Shown piece after piece: positions 13,148-24,221 of a stretch of DNA of 64,000 bases. Under the pieces are notes generated by a model. That model made no database searches, was not told the DNA's origin, and worked only from the letters and a program-made list of their open reading frames with translations. The stretch's first letter is position 1; each line of letters opens with the position of its first letter. The stretch lies in the NCBI GenBank assembly GCA_026122225.1, contig JANEZZ010002360.1, forward strand, positions 310,001 through 374,000, read 5' to 3'. A program made the translations under genes and the position numbers. This DNA is from Heloderma charlesbogerti (Eukaryota; Chordata; Lepidosauria; Squamata; Helodermatidae).

Positions 13148-13257
13148 CCCCAACCTGGTGCCCTCCAGATGTGTTGGACTGCAAGTCCCATCAGCCATGC
13201 TGGTTGGGAGTAATGGGAGTAGAGGTCTAAGACATCTAGAGGACACCAGGTTGTGGG
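13148..13257. mobile_element. Palindromic MITE (CCAACCTGGTGCC family)
   Basis: CCCCAACCTGGTGCCCTCCA at one end and GAGGACACCAGGTTG at the other. It lies about 125 bp downstream of the IRG stop codon. Confidence 0.6.
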
Positions 13258-13383
13258 ATGCTGTATTAGAACATTTTCCTGGCCAGCTGGACCAAGTGAA
13301 TGGGAAATAGAAGCCTGACAAGCATAAAATAGAGCTTTGTCAATTATCACCAAGCACCCTTAGGCGGCTTTCTTGGCTCATCC

Positions 13384-14607
13384 TCAATCATAGATGAATC
13401 CAGGTTCTGGAGGGTAGCAGAGGGAGCCCTGGACCTCAGCCTCCAAACTATAGGCTCTTTCTAGGACTCTCTGGGCATCTTGTGCAAAGCTATCCAGAGC
13501 AGTATGTAGCAGGTAATAGGCGGCTACAAAAGAGATGCCCCCAGCTAATACGTTGTCCAAAAAGGGCACCTTGTTCTTCACCAACCGGGCGGCCACCTGC
13601 CCATAGATGGCAGCGTGGCTCAGGATGGCCTGGACGGCATTCTCCGAAAAATCTTTGCCTAATGTTGAACACACCTGATTTTTCAGTTCACCATGGGGCT
13701 TCGAGGCTGTGATGGCCAAGGCCCTGAGAGAGTCATCGTCCAGGCCAAAACTCCGGCGGTAGGAGTCTAGAGTGTTCATAAGCATGGGGATGTTGAGGTG
13801 GAGAGGAAGGCAAGGCAAGGCTGAGACAGCACACGCCAGCAAGGCCTTCTTCCAGATGTGCTTGCGCAGCGACTCTTTCTTCTTTTGCACAGCCACAGCG
13901 GTGACAGTGGGGAAAGAAAGCAGCAGGGCATGCCGTTTATTGCCCTCCAGCTCTTCGGCCAAAGTGTCCTGCAAGTGCTGGAAGTCAAATCTGTGCAATT
14001 CAAAGCTGGAGATCAGGAAGACCTTGGGGGAATCCAGGCCTTCTTGCTTTAGTTGGCGGATGCAGTCCATCTCTATCTCCCGCAGCACCTGAACCTGCTG
14101 GAAACGAGTTGGTCTTCGTCGCTGTGAAGCTCGCAAGTCCTGGTCCACCTTGGAACGGACAAAGTAGAAGCGCTTGCCCATGGTGCCCACAGCATGGGCC
14201 AGCTGGGCATGGTTCTGCCGGAACCGCTCCGATGCCACGATGATGAAGAAGTCGTATCTCTCCAATCCCATCTGCTGCAGGTACTTCTCAGCTTGGAAGC
14301 ATGGGGTGCCAGTGCCTGGCAAGTCCCAAAGCCGGACACTGGGCAGGCGAGGATGCTGGTAAGGTGTGGGAGAGGCTGTGGTCTCGATTACGCCAGTAGG
14401 GGCAGCACGGGGGTCACCATCATTAAGCCCCAGCAGAGCATTGATGAAGGTGGACTTGCCAGCGCCAGATTCACCTGTCACTGCAATCTCTAGAGTGGTG
14501 GTCTCCAGTGAATCCAGGAGAGACTGGACCTGACTGGACACCTCCAAGACCACACGGGACTGGATCATGTAGCCCATCTCTCTGAGGTCCATCTCCTGGA
14601 TCTCCAT
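13384..14607 (-). CDS. Immunity-related GTPase (IRG family, IRGC/IIGP5-like), 407 aa
   Basis: Dynamin-like GTPase family that acts on internal membranes and pathogen vacuoles; some members (IRGC) have testis roles instead. Seen: P-loop GESGAGKS at residues 45-52 (GKS class), switch segment PTGVIETTASPTPY at 70-83, G3 motif DLPG at 95-98, G4-like SKVD at 152-155, then the helical C-terminal domain. Length 407 fits the family. No N-terminal MG myristoylation signal. Start chosen at ATG 14607, which sits in ACCATGG (strong Kozak context) 13 nt after a pyrimidine-rich acceptor TTTGTACCTTTAG. An in-frame Met 20 codons further up lies across that acceptor and is intronic. A single coding exon with a spliced 5' UTR is usual for IRG genes. 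The frame is intact. Subtype assignment is by resemblance only. Confidence 0.9.
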   Translation of the reverse strand: MEIQEMDLREMGYMIQSRVVLEVSSQVQSLLDSLETTTLEIAVTGESGAGKSTFINALLGLNDGDPRAAPTGVIETTASPTPYQHPRLPSVRLWDLPGTGTPCFQAEKYLQQMGLERYDFFIIVASERFRQNHAQLAHAVGTMGKRFYFVRSKVDQDLRASQRRRPTRFQQVQVLREIEMDCIRQLKQEGLDSPKVFLISSFELHRFDFQHLQDTLAEELEGNKRHALLLSFPTVTAVAVQKKKESLRKHIWKKALLACAVSALPCLPLHLNIPMLMNTLDSYRRSFGLDDDSLRALAITASKPHGELKNQVCSTLGKDFSENAVQAILSHAAIYGQVAARLVKNKVPFLDNVLAGGISFVAAYYLLHTALDSFAQDAQRVLERAYSLEAEVQGSLCYPPEPGFIYD

Positions 14608-14620
14608 GGTGGATGTTCTA
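14608..14620 (-). other. IRG 5' UTR start of coding exon with splice acceptor
   Basis: On the minus strand, TTCTTTTCTTTTGTACCTTTAG is a polypyrimidine tract and AG at 14621-14622. The remaining 13 nt to the ATG are untranslated. This requires an upstream non-coding exon at higher coordinates, which is not identified. Confidence 0.7.
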
Positions 14621-14934
14621 CTAAAGGTACAAAAGAAAAGAAGGTAATCAGGATTCTTTCGGTTCACATCTGCTAGCTTTTCTGGTTTCCTGCAAGACAG
14701 TGACTAACCACTGAGGCTCAGTTTCCTTACAGAGCTCCTAATAAGCAAAATCAGGAGCCAGATGCAAAAAGGGGACAGGTCTTCTGTAACTTTCATTAGT
14801 TGTATAGAAGGAATTTTAGCCAGTGCTGTTTGTAATACATGGGTAAGAAAAACTACACTTGGTAAAATTCACTCTTCACAGTTTATGGGTCTGTCCATAC
14901 AGCCAGTATCTCTTTGTCAAGCTATTGTGATCAG

Positions 14935-15245
14935 GATGTTGGACTAGATGGATCTGATCCAGGGAGGCTCTTCTTATGTTTTTATGCAGATCACTTCCAA
15001 TGTGGAAGTAGTGCTTCATTTAAATCAGAACTTCCACTCTTTCTCAGGCAAGGTTACTAGTCATAGTGGCTATAGATTACCTCCAGTATTGGAAGCAGTA
15101 TGCCTTTCGATACCAGTTGCTGGATGCTATTGCGCTCGTGTCCTGTTTATGGGCTTCCCATAAACATCTGGTTGGCCACTGTGGGAACAGAATGTTGGAC
15201 TAGATAGGCCTTTGATCTGCTCCAACAGGGCTCTTCTTATGTTTT
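14935..15245 (+). mobile_element. CR1-type LINE 3' fragments
   Basis: TGTTGGACTAGATGGATCTG and a second longer piece from about 15055 to CAACAGGGCTCTTCTTATGT, two fragments of the same family as the 7.7 kb copy. They lie just upstream of the IRG coding exon. Confidence 0.6.
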
Positions 15246-17640
15246 CAAGGTTCCAAACTAAGAAAGGTTGTGGTGCAATTGCCAGCTATTTAAGAAATAT
15301 ATATTTATTAAGCCCAATACATTTCAAACAGTTGTTCTTCCTCAGGGGCTTTCTGAAACAACACATTTCAAGCTGATATCTGCAAACTACTGCAATTTAT
15401 TTCAGAAACAAGCTGGACTTTTCTTTTTTTTTAAACACACACACTTTTTTGTGCACCTGGAGGTGTCTTTCCTTCCTTTCCCTGTGATTGGAGTCCTTCT
15501 GTTTGTTTGTTTTTCCTTTCTTTCCTGCCATCTATTTAAATCAGCCCTTAAAGGTACTAGACCCTACCCATCTTTCCATCTGGCCATCTGAGTCTTCCAG
15601 CTTTAACGCCACATTTCATATAAATACACACAGTGCCCAGAATCGGGAACAGAACCAGCAGGATGCCATTCTTATTTATTATGTTTGTGAGTTAATTTTT
15701 CAACTTACACAGCATTCAAAGCCACAGAATAATGAAAGGAAATCAATTCAACTAGAAAGTATTACAAAAGTAAATCAGCAACCTACAAACGTTACAAAAC
15801 AGTAGTCAGCAATAACTACTGAATTCCCCAGAGAACAAAACAAAACAAAATTCCCTTCCCTCCAGCCTTGCAGTCTCCCCATACTCACAGAGTATACTCC
15901 AAAATTAATTCTGAAGGGGAAGCAGCAAAGTAGAAAACAGCAGATAATGGAGGGGGTCCTTTCGATCGGTTGTAGGAGGAAAGGAAAAAGAAACCATCTC
16001 ATGAAAAGGAGGTGGAGCTGCCAAGCAGGAAATATGTTGGTTAGGAAACGTGTTGGTTGGTTAGCCTGACAAAATAGCAGCCTATGGTAACATCTTATGA
16101 AAATAAGAACAAATGCAGGGCTAATCCTGATTGGCTACCATTATTCACCCTTTCTGGCCCGCATCACAGCCTGAAAGCCTTCACAAAAGAGGCACTCAGG
16201 ATCCAGGAAGTGTTGTCCTTTGCAAAGGGTATTCCGAGGGAGGCTCAGCCAACCAAGAAAGGGAGAAAGTGACACACACCTTTGTGGTTGCTAGATCGCC
16301 TTCCGTTGTTGTGAAGCTTTCAAGAAGGCAGGAGAAATTAATCAAAAGGGGTAAAGTGTGAAGGGAGAACCCACCCATTGAACTGATGTTGAGATGCAGG
16401 CCCTTTTTGAGACTCTGAGAGGTCCCAGGGGCTGAATGTTCATTTGAGAAGACCTTTCTCACTGCATACCATGTAATTTTCCTCTCACCTGGACCCCCCA
16501 CCCCCAAATATGTATGTGTGAGGCCTTAGGCAACTGCTCATCCCTTCCCAAAAGGGTATGCTAAGATGTTGTCGGGAGGCGGGGAAATCGGTGAGATCGG
16601 TGCAGAGATGAAAATCAAGATGAAAGTAATACTGCATCCACAAAAAGCAAACAGTATTAGGTGAGAACTACACAGGTACCTCACCTTTCAAGCCAAAAGA
16701 ACAGTGCATGCCCACTACCAATATTATCTTGTTTTATCTCCACCTACCAGTCAGAACACAAAATGGAGTTATGAATTATTGCTTACACTCTCTCCACTTG
16801 CTCAAGCTGTGAAAAGCTTCCAGGACTGCATTAACCGGGTCTGGTTTTCTTTGGAGAGAGCACTGAAAACTAAAGGAGTTCTTATAATATTTGGGTGTTT
16901 AGTTTTTACAAATTTACAGGTAGAGCATAAGGGGAAGCAAACAGCATGCACTTTTACTGGGCATCAAATCCACTACAAATCAGATCTGCAGAGGCATCCT
17001 GTACTCCAAGATGTGTTAGCCTCTCTCTCTCCCATTGCTTTTGTTTTTCTGTCCCACAAACTCATCTTTTGTTCATTCCTATGCATACACCACATATTAG
17101 CCACCGCTCCATTGCTGGGGGGGCGGGGGGGGGGCACAAGGAATATGTCCAGTTCCTGCTCTGATAGCTCTGCTATTCCAAACATTCTAGAGATATCTTC
17201 CAACCATTAGATCCCATTCAGAAACATCAGCTGAACATCCTGGACTATCTCTCTTTTGTCCAAATCCCTGACCATGAGCAGACATTGCTTTAAAGCAAGA
17301 TCCCAGTGACATTTCCACTGACAGCAATCAGGCAGCAAGCCGGCAACATTATTTATTACTACTATTACAAATGAGACCTGCAAAAAAAAAATGTTGCAAT
17401 GTATTCTCACCTCCTAATCAGAGTACTCCTGTTCAGGGTTCCAGCCAGCCATGCCCTCGTCCAGCATGCTATTTTAGTCTTGGTCGTCCCCCTCCACAAT
17501 TTTGTTTTTCTTTTCCAATTGACAGTGAACATTGGATAGATACTGAGCATGGTCAGTCCTCACTGGGCTGCCAGGGAGGAAAGGGTCCGGAATTGTCTAT
17601 TTAGATATTTTAGCAGAGATTTTGTGCTATTGCAAACCTT
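15246..17640. other. Unassigned sequence, probable IRG 5' intron
   Basis: No coding frame recognised. Contains T-runs and a G-run (17116-17134). If the IRG first exon lies at 21.6 kb, this is intronic. Confidence 0.4.
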
Positions 17641-17890
17641 GTTGTTGTTCAGTCGTTAAGTCGTGTCCGACTCTTCATGACCCCATGGACCATAGCACGC
17701 CAGGCCTTCCTGTCCTCCACTCTCTCCCGGAGCATGCTCAAGTTCATAGTCATTGCAACAGTGATGCTATCTAGCCATCTCATCCTCTGCCGTCCCCTTC
17801 TCCTTTTGCCTTCAATCTTTCCCAGCATCAGGGCCTTTTCCAGTGACTTTTCTCTTTGCATTAGGTGGCCAAAATATGTGAGCTTCAGAG
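17641..17890 (-). mobile_element. BovB 3'-end fragment
   Basis: Begins GTTGTTGTTCAGTCG and continues like the 10.8 kb and 30.2 kb copies. The minus-strand peptide KRRRGRQRMRWLDSI matches the BovB C terminus. Old relic; right border approximate. Confidence 0.8.
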
Positions 17891-18218
17891 CATGCTGATA
17901 CCTTCCTCTTCTTTCTCAGTGGCCCCATTTTGACTGCAATCCTGTCGGCACTCATCATCTTAACGCACGATTAAAAGGAGTTGTTGTTACATGGTGCGTT
18001 GCATCTATATACATGGTGCTGTAGAGTTAATTAGCAAAAATAAAAGACAAGTCCCTGCCTGCAAGGAGTTTATAATCTAAATTTAGACAGTATTAAGAGA
18101 CACACACGCGCACACACACCTTATGCGGTATATCTTGAATCTTCCCATAATACTCCATGCATCTGATGAGGTACACAAAAACTTATGCCAGAATTGTCTT
18201 GCAGGTGCCACCAGACTT

Positions 18219-21200
18219 TTCATTAGTTTTGCTGCAATAGTCTAACACAGCTACCCCTCTGGAAATAATTTAGCCAGGAGCACTTTAGGGTGGCCACGTG
18301 TCCTCTTTTTACAGAGGATCAACCTCTATTTGAAGGGCTGCCGGAGTACTGTCCTCTGTTTTGAACGTGTCTTCTGTTTGAAGGGCTGTCCATTCTAACT
18401 CCAGTTGAAGATAAAAGAACCATAATAATGGTTGCGCATCCATACAATTTGCATCTATACATATAAATTAGCATATGCAAATCAGTGCCCTCTGTTTGGG
18501 GGAGTTGATAGACTTCCTCGGGGGGGGGGCATTCATAAGTGGCCACTCTAACCACATTACTTCTTAGGGCTCCATTTTCGTACACGCTCACTTGCCAGCA
18601 CATCCCATTGAACTCAGTGGGACCTACTTTCATTAGTTTTGCTGCAATAGTCTAACACAGCTACCCCTCTGGAAATAATTTAGCCAGGAGCACTTTAGGG
18701 TGGCCACGTGTCCTCTTTTTACAGAGGATCAACCTCTATTTGAAGGGCTGCCGGAGTACTGTCCTCTGTTTTGAACGTGTCTTCTGTTTGAAGGGCTGTC
18801 CATTCTAACTCCAGTTGAAGATAAAGAACCATAATAATGGTTGCGCATCCATACAATTTGCATCTATACATATAAATTAGCATATGCAAATCAGTGCCCT
18901 CTGTTTGGGGGAGTTGATAGACTTCCTGGGGGGGGGCGATTCATAAGTGGCCACTCTAACCACATTACTTCTTAGGGCTCCATTTTCGTACACGCTCACT
19001 TGCCAGCACATCCCATTGAACTCAGTGGGACCTACTTTCATTAGTTTTGCTGCAATAGTCTAACGCAGCTACCCCTCTGGAAATAATTTAGCCAGGAGCA
19101 CTTTAGGGTGGCCACGTGTCCTCTTTTTACAGAGGATCAACCTCTATTTGAAGGGCTGCCGGAGTACTGTCCTCTGTTTTGAACGTGTCTTCTGTTTGAA
19201 GGGCTGTCCATTCTAACTCCAGGTGAAGATAAAAGAACCATAATAATGGTTGCGCATCCATACAATTTGCATCTATACATATAAATTAGCATATGCAAAT
19301 CAGTGCCCTCTGTTTGGGGGAGTTGATAGACTTCCTCGGGGGGGGGGGGCATTCATAAGTGGCCACTCTAACCACATTACTTCTTAGGGCTCCATTTTCG
19401 TACACGCTCACTTGCCAGCACATCCCATTGAACTCAGTGGGACCTACTTTCATTAGTTTTGCTGCAATAGTCTAACACAGCTACCCCTCTGGAAATAATT
19501 TAGCCAGGAGCACTTTAGGGTGGCCACGTGTCCTCTTTTTACAGAGGATCAACCTCTATTTGAAGGGCTGCCGGAGTACTGTCCTCTGTTTTGAACGTGT
19601 CTTCTGTTTGAAGGGCTGTCCATTCTAACTCCAGTTGAAGATAAAGAACCATAATAATGGTTGCGCATCCATACAATTTGCATCTATACATATAAATTAG
19701 CATATGCAAATCAGTGCCCTCTGTTTGGGGGAGTTGATAGACTTCCTGGGGGGGGGGCGATTCATAAGTGGCCACTCTAACCACATTACTTCTTAGGGCT
19801 CCATTTTCGTACACGCTCACTTGCCAGCACATCCCATTGAACTCAGTGGGACCTACTTTCATTAGTTTTGCTGCAATAGTCTAACGCAGCTACCCCTCTG
19901 GAAATAATTTAGCCAGGAGCACTTTAGGGTGGCCACGTGTCCTCTTTTTACAGAGGATCAACCTCTATTTGAAGGGCTGCCGGAGTACTGTCCTCTGTTT
20001 TGAACGTGTCTTCTGTTTGAAGGGCTGTCCATTCTAACTCCAGTTGAAGATAAAAGAACCATAATAATGGTTGCGCATCCATACAATTTGCATCTATACA
20101 TATAAATTAGCATATGCAAATCAGTGCCCTCTGTTTGGGGGAGTTGATAGACTTCCTCGGGGGGGGCGATTCATAAGTGGCCACTCTAACCACATTACTT
20201 CTTAGGGCTCCATTTTCGTACACGCTCACTTGCCAGCACATCCCATTGAACTCAGTGGGACCTACTTTCATTAGTTTTGCTGCAATAGTCTAACACAGCT
20301 ACCCCTCTGGAAATAATTTAGCCAGGAGCACTTTAGGGTGGCCACGTGTCCTCTTTTTACAGAGGATCAACCTCTATTTGAAGGGCTGCCGGAGTACTGT
20401 CCTCTGTTTTGAACGTGTCTTCTGTTTGAAGGGCTGTCCATTCTAACTCCAGGTGAAGATAAAAGAACCATAATAATGGTTGCGCATCCATACAATTTGC
20501 ATCTATACATATAAATTAGCATATGCAAATCAGTGCCCTCTGTTTGGGGGAGTTGATAGACTTCCTGGGGGGGGGCGATTCATAAGTGGCCACTCTAACC
20601 ACATTACTTCTTAGGGCTCCATTTTCGTACACGCTCACTTGCCAGCACATCCCATTGAACTCAGTGGGACCTACTTTCATTAGTTTTGCTGCAATAGTCT
20701 AACGCAGCTACCCCTCTGGAAATAATTTAGCCAGGAGCACTTTAGGGTGGCCACGTGTCCTCTTTTTACAGAGGATCAACCTCTATTTGAAGGGCTGCCG
20801 GAGTACTGTCCTCTGTTTTGAACGTGTCTTCTGTTTGAAGGGCTGTCCATTCTAACTCCAGGTGAAGATAAAAGAACCATAATAATGGTTGCGCATCCAT
20901 ACAATTTGCATCTATACATATAAATTAGCATATGCAAATCAGTGCCCTCTGTTTGGGGGAGTTGATAGACTTCCTGGGGGGGGGCGATTCATAAGTGGCC
21001 ACTCTAACCACATTACTTCTTAGGGCTCCATTTTCGTACACGCTCACTTGCCAGCACATCCCATTGAACTCAGTGGGACCTACTTTCATTAGTTTTGCTG
21101 CAATAGTCTAACGCAGCTACCCCTCTGGAAATAATTTAGCCAGGAGCACTTTAGGGTGGCCACGTGTCCTCTTTTTACAGAGGATCAACCTCTATTTGAA

Positions 21201-21491
21201 GGGCTGCCGGAGTACTGTCCTCTGTTTTGAACGTGTCTTCTGTTTGAAGGGCTGTCCATTCTAACTCCAGGTGAAGATAAAGAACCATAATAATGGTTGC
21301 GCATCCATACAATTTGCATCTATACATATAAATTAGCATATGCAAATCAGTGCCGTTTGGGGGAGTTGATAGGCTTCCTCGGGGGGGGGGGCGATTCATA
21401 AGTGGCCACTCTAACCACATTACTTCTTAGGGCTCCATTTTCGTACACGCTCACTTGCCAGCACATCCCATTGAACTCAGTGGGACCTACT
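18219..21491. repeat. Tandem array, 8 copies of a ~409-bp unit
   Basis: The anchor GCTGCAATAG recurs at 18231, 18641, 19049, 19461, 19870, 20279, 20688 and 21097 (spacings 410, 408, 412, 409, 409, 409, 409). Copies are nearly identical. Each holds a TA-flanked MITE, part of a Harbinger-like MITE and the tail of another repeat. A G-run in each copy varies (10, 9, 12, 10, 8, 9, 9, 11 G). Frames of about 70-107 codons on the minus strand are by-products of the repetition. Confidence 0.95.
18286..18551. mobile_element. MITE inside each array unit (first copy)
   Basis: Ends TAGGGTGGCCAC and GTGGCCACTCTA form inverted repeats with TA at each border, suggesting a Tc1/mariner-type insertion. The same segment recurs in all eight units, and a dispersed relative lies at 63336-63700. 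Confidence 0.6.
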
Positions 21492-21509
21492 TGCAAGTAA
21501 ACATACGCA

Positions 21510-21910
21510 TGTTGCCCTGGGCTGCACATTGCCCCAACGCGGCCCTCACCACCCACGGGGCCACCCTCTTTTCCCCACATCCATCCTTTCTCCACAGACA
21601 CTCGCACAACACAAGAGGTCTAGGTTAGGCCCCGAGGCCGCTTCCCCTAGCGCAGTCGTCTCCATGGTTACCACCAAGCCTCGCGAGAGGAGCCGCTGAT
21701 GGAGCGGGGGGAAAGAAAGCAGGCTACGTGACAAGCCCCTCATATCACTGAGTGGGCGGAGCCTAAGGAATCGGAAAGCTTCCCTTTCATTGGATAATCG
21801 ACTGCCACCTCCCTTTCCTATTGGTTGTTCCGCCTGGACTGGCAGGCCGAGGGGCTGCGGTGGGTATTGGAACGTGTTTGCAGGAAACGCGAGTAAAGCG
21901 CTTCTGTTGT
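21510..21910. promoter_or_regulatory. Orphan CpG-rich promoter-like island
   Basis: Contains an RFX X-box-like GTCTCCATGGTTACC (21658-21672), CTCGCGAGAG (21680-21689, near the TCTCGCGAGA promoter motif), an E-box/CRE-like TACGTGAC (21725-21732), GC box TGGGCGG (21753-21759) and inverted CCAAT at 21789, 21820 and 21866. This is housekeeping/ciliary-type promoter grammar, yet no coding exon is recognised nearby. It could carry the missing first exon of the minus-strand IRG gene, about 7 kb away; no TATA box is seen. Confidence 0.5.
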
Positions 21911-21940
21911 GTGTGTTTTTCGGCAATGGAAGGGAGGGAC

Positions 21941-22650
21941 CTACATATGTTTTGTTTACTCGGAAGTAAGCCCCATTGAGTTCAATGGGACTGACTCCCA
22001 CTAGGCAAGAGTGTATAGGATTGCAGCCGAAATTGCTCTAGAAGAGCAGCATTGAATGTAATGGGACAGGGCTGCAATTATTTGCAGAAAAGTTGTTGTT
22101 ATTGATTTCAGCAATTTTTAAAACTGCCTTTCGTAAAAACCCCGAAGTGGGGGAGTCGTCGACAACATAAATCAATAAAACAATCAAAATCCATAAAACA
22201 ATCAAATAACAGTTCCAGTGGCAGGCAGCAATTGCAGGTCTAATAGGTTGCAAACCCATACACACTTTCCTGGGAGTAAGCGCCACTGAACACAGTGGGA
22301 CTTCCAAGTAAACCTGCTGCACAGGATTACGCTGCTACCTATCTTCGGCTGCAATCCTATACACCCACTTTCCTGGGAGTAAGCGTTATTGAAAGGGGGG
22401 GATATCTGAGTAAACATGCACAGGATTGCACCGTAAATGTTATCACATTTTACATTAGCCAGCTGTTAGACTATTGCAGAAAGGCAAGGCATACATATAA
22501 CATCAATTTATAATATTCTGCAGTCAAATGCAAAACTTTGTCAAGGTTCACTTAGGCTGGCACTGTGATTCTATACATGTCTATTCAGAAGTAACCCAGT
22601 GAGTTCAATGGGACTTTCTTCCAGGTGACTGCGTATAGGATTGCAGGTTT
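21941..22650. mobile_element. Cluster of Harbinger-type MITEs
   Basis: Four copies of the GCAATCCTATACA / AGTAAGCGCCATTGA-type family at about 21941-22028, 22233-22330, 22346-22432 and 22556-22650, in both orientations, each with CCCATTGAGTTCAATGGGAC-like inner palindromes. The space between holds A/T-rich sequence. Confidence 0.55.
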
Positions 22651-23559
22651 AACTATGGCACTTTCTTCTGAGTGGACATGGATTGGCTTGCAGGTGGATT
22701 TCTTGTGGGAAATGATCCCAGTCCTGGGCCTATAACAAAATTTTTAAAAACCTTAGTCATTGTCACCAGTTTTACAGTACTAAGGATTTGCAATGAATTG
22801 CAAATTCTGGATCTTCCAGAATCCAGAACCCCTTCCAGCCCTACTATTCTATGATCTCCGTGTGTGTGGATATAGATATAGAGAGAGAGGAGATATGGGA
22901 GAAGGCACTCCCTTGAGTATCTCAGACCCAGGCTGTACAGAGATTTTAAGATAAGTGCTGGAACACCTTGAACTTGTCACAGAAACAAATTGCTAGCTCA
23001 TGGATGTGACAGAGAACTTTTTTTTTTATGTAGATTCCCGATAATTAGTTTGTGAGTAAGCTGAGTTATACTCCATCAGGCTTAACCCCTGAGCACATAT
23101 AGGATCAGGCACACAATACACAAAATACAAGTCTCAGCTCAAGTCGCCTGGATCCATTTCACACAGTACATGGCAGCAAACCTGGGTTCATTACTGAGCA
23201 TGCATTCAAGAAGGGGCTGCAGGCTGCAGCCAATTTGGGCTCCTTACAGCATGTATCTGTAATTCTGTATGACATACATGGTCTGTTACATTCACACATT
23301 ACAATTTTTGTTCAGGCCTGCACTGAACATTTTTTTAAAGGGTACACTTGAAAATGTAATGTGTTTCCCTTCTCTTTCCTTTTTATATTACCTTCTTTTG
23401 TTTTTTTGGTTGTTGCTGTATCCTCCACTGTAATGTTGGAAACTGTAGATGGTGATTATGTCGTTGGTATTCTTTATTTCATTTATAAAGATAAAAAGTA
23501 GAATAAAAAAATAAGTCAAAAAAAGAAAATGTAATGTGTGAAGCAGCTCCCTCCAGGTC

Positions 23560-23850
23560 TGTTCCCATTCAAAGAGGAGTTAAGACCAACTCTTAACCTG
23601 GTCCGTCATCATAGTTATTGATTCTTTTTATTCTCCCTGGCATTTTAGTCTTTCAGTTTTTGATTTTTTAAAAAATGATATTGTATTTTTATACTGCTGC
23701 TGGCTTTTTACTTTGGATTGAAACTGTAGTTTTAAACTTTTAAGAATGTTTTATAATGTTATTGTATTTTATGGTTTTAACTTTTGTGAACCACCCAGAC
23801 AGCTTCAGGTATTGAGTGGTATAGACATGTAATATATAAATAAAATAATT
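23560..23850 (+). mobile_element. L2 3'-UTR fragment
   Basis: Ends with GTGAACCACCCAGACAGCTTC, AGGTATTGAGTGGTATAGA and an A/T tail, matching the 3' end at 45.9 kb. Old. Confidence 0.6.
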
Positions 23851-24110
23851 CACATTCGTATACCACTTCCCAGTGTTCAAAGCAGTTTGCATGCATTATC
23901 TTGTTATAATCTTTACAACAACCCTGTAAGTAGTTGCCGCATAGCAGTATATAGTCCCCATATGTCAGGTGGGGGAAACTAGAACTCCACCTACCTTTTC
24001 CTATTAGAGTGTATTTTTGAACCACGGAAACTAGACTTCAGAAAGCAGAGTGGGACTCAGATATAAACCACATACATGTGGCTACTACTCCTGTAGATAT
24101 TACAAACCAT

Positions 24111-24221
24111 GGGTTGGATCCCTGACTTAGAGTAGACCCATAAAACCAGTAGGATTGGTATTGACTAAAATACCATTGATTTCAATGGCTCTGTTCTATG
24201 ACTAAATCTGGATCCAACCCC
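24111..24221. mobile_element. Palindromic MITE
   Basis: GGGTTGGATCC at the left and GGATCCAACCCC at the right are inverted; the interior has ATTGATTTCAATGG near the centre. Confidence 0.55.

Noticed and set aside
18319..21420. Repeated minus-strand frames of 71-107 codons, each starting MKVGPTEFNG or similar
   Set aside because: They follow the tandem units, change end with the length of the G-run, and have no start or splice context or known homologue.
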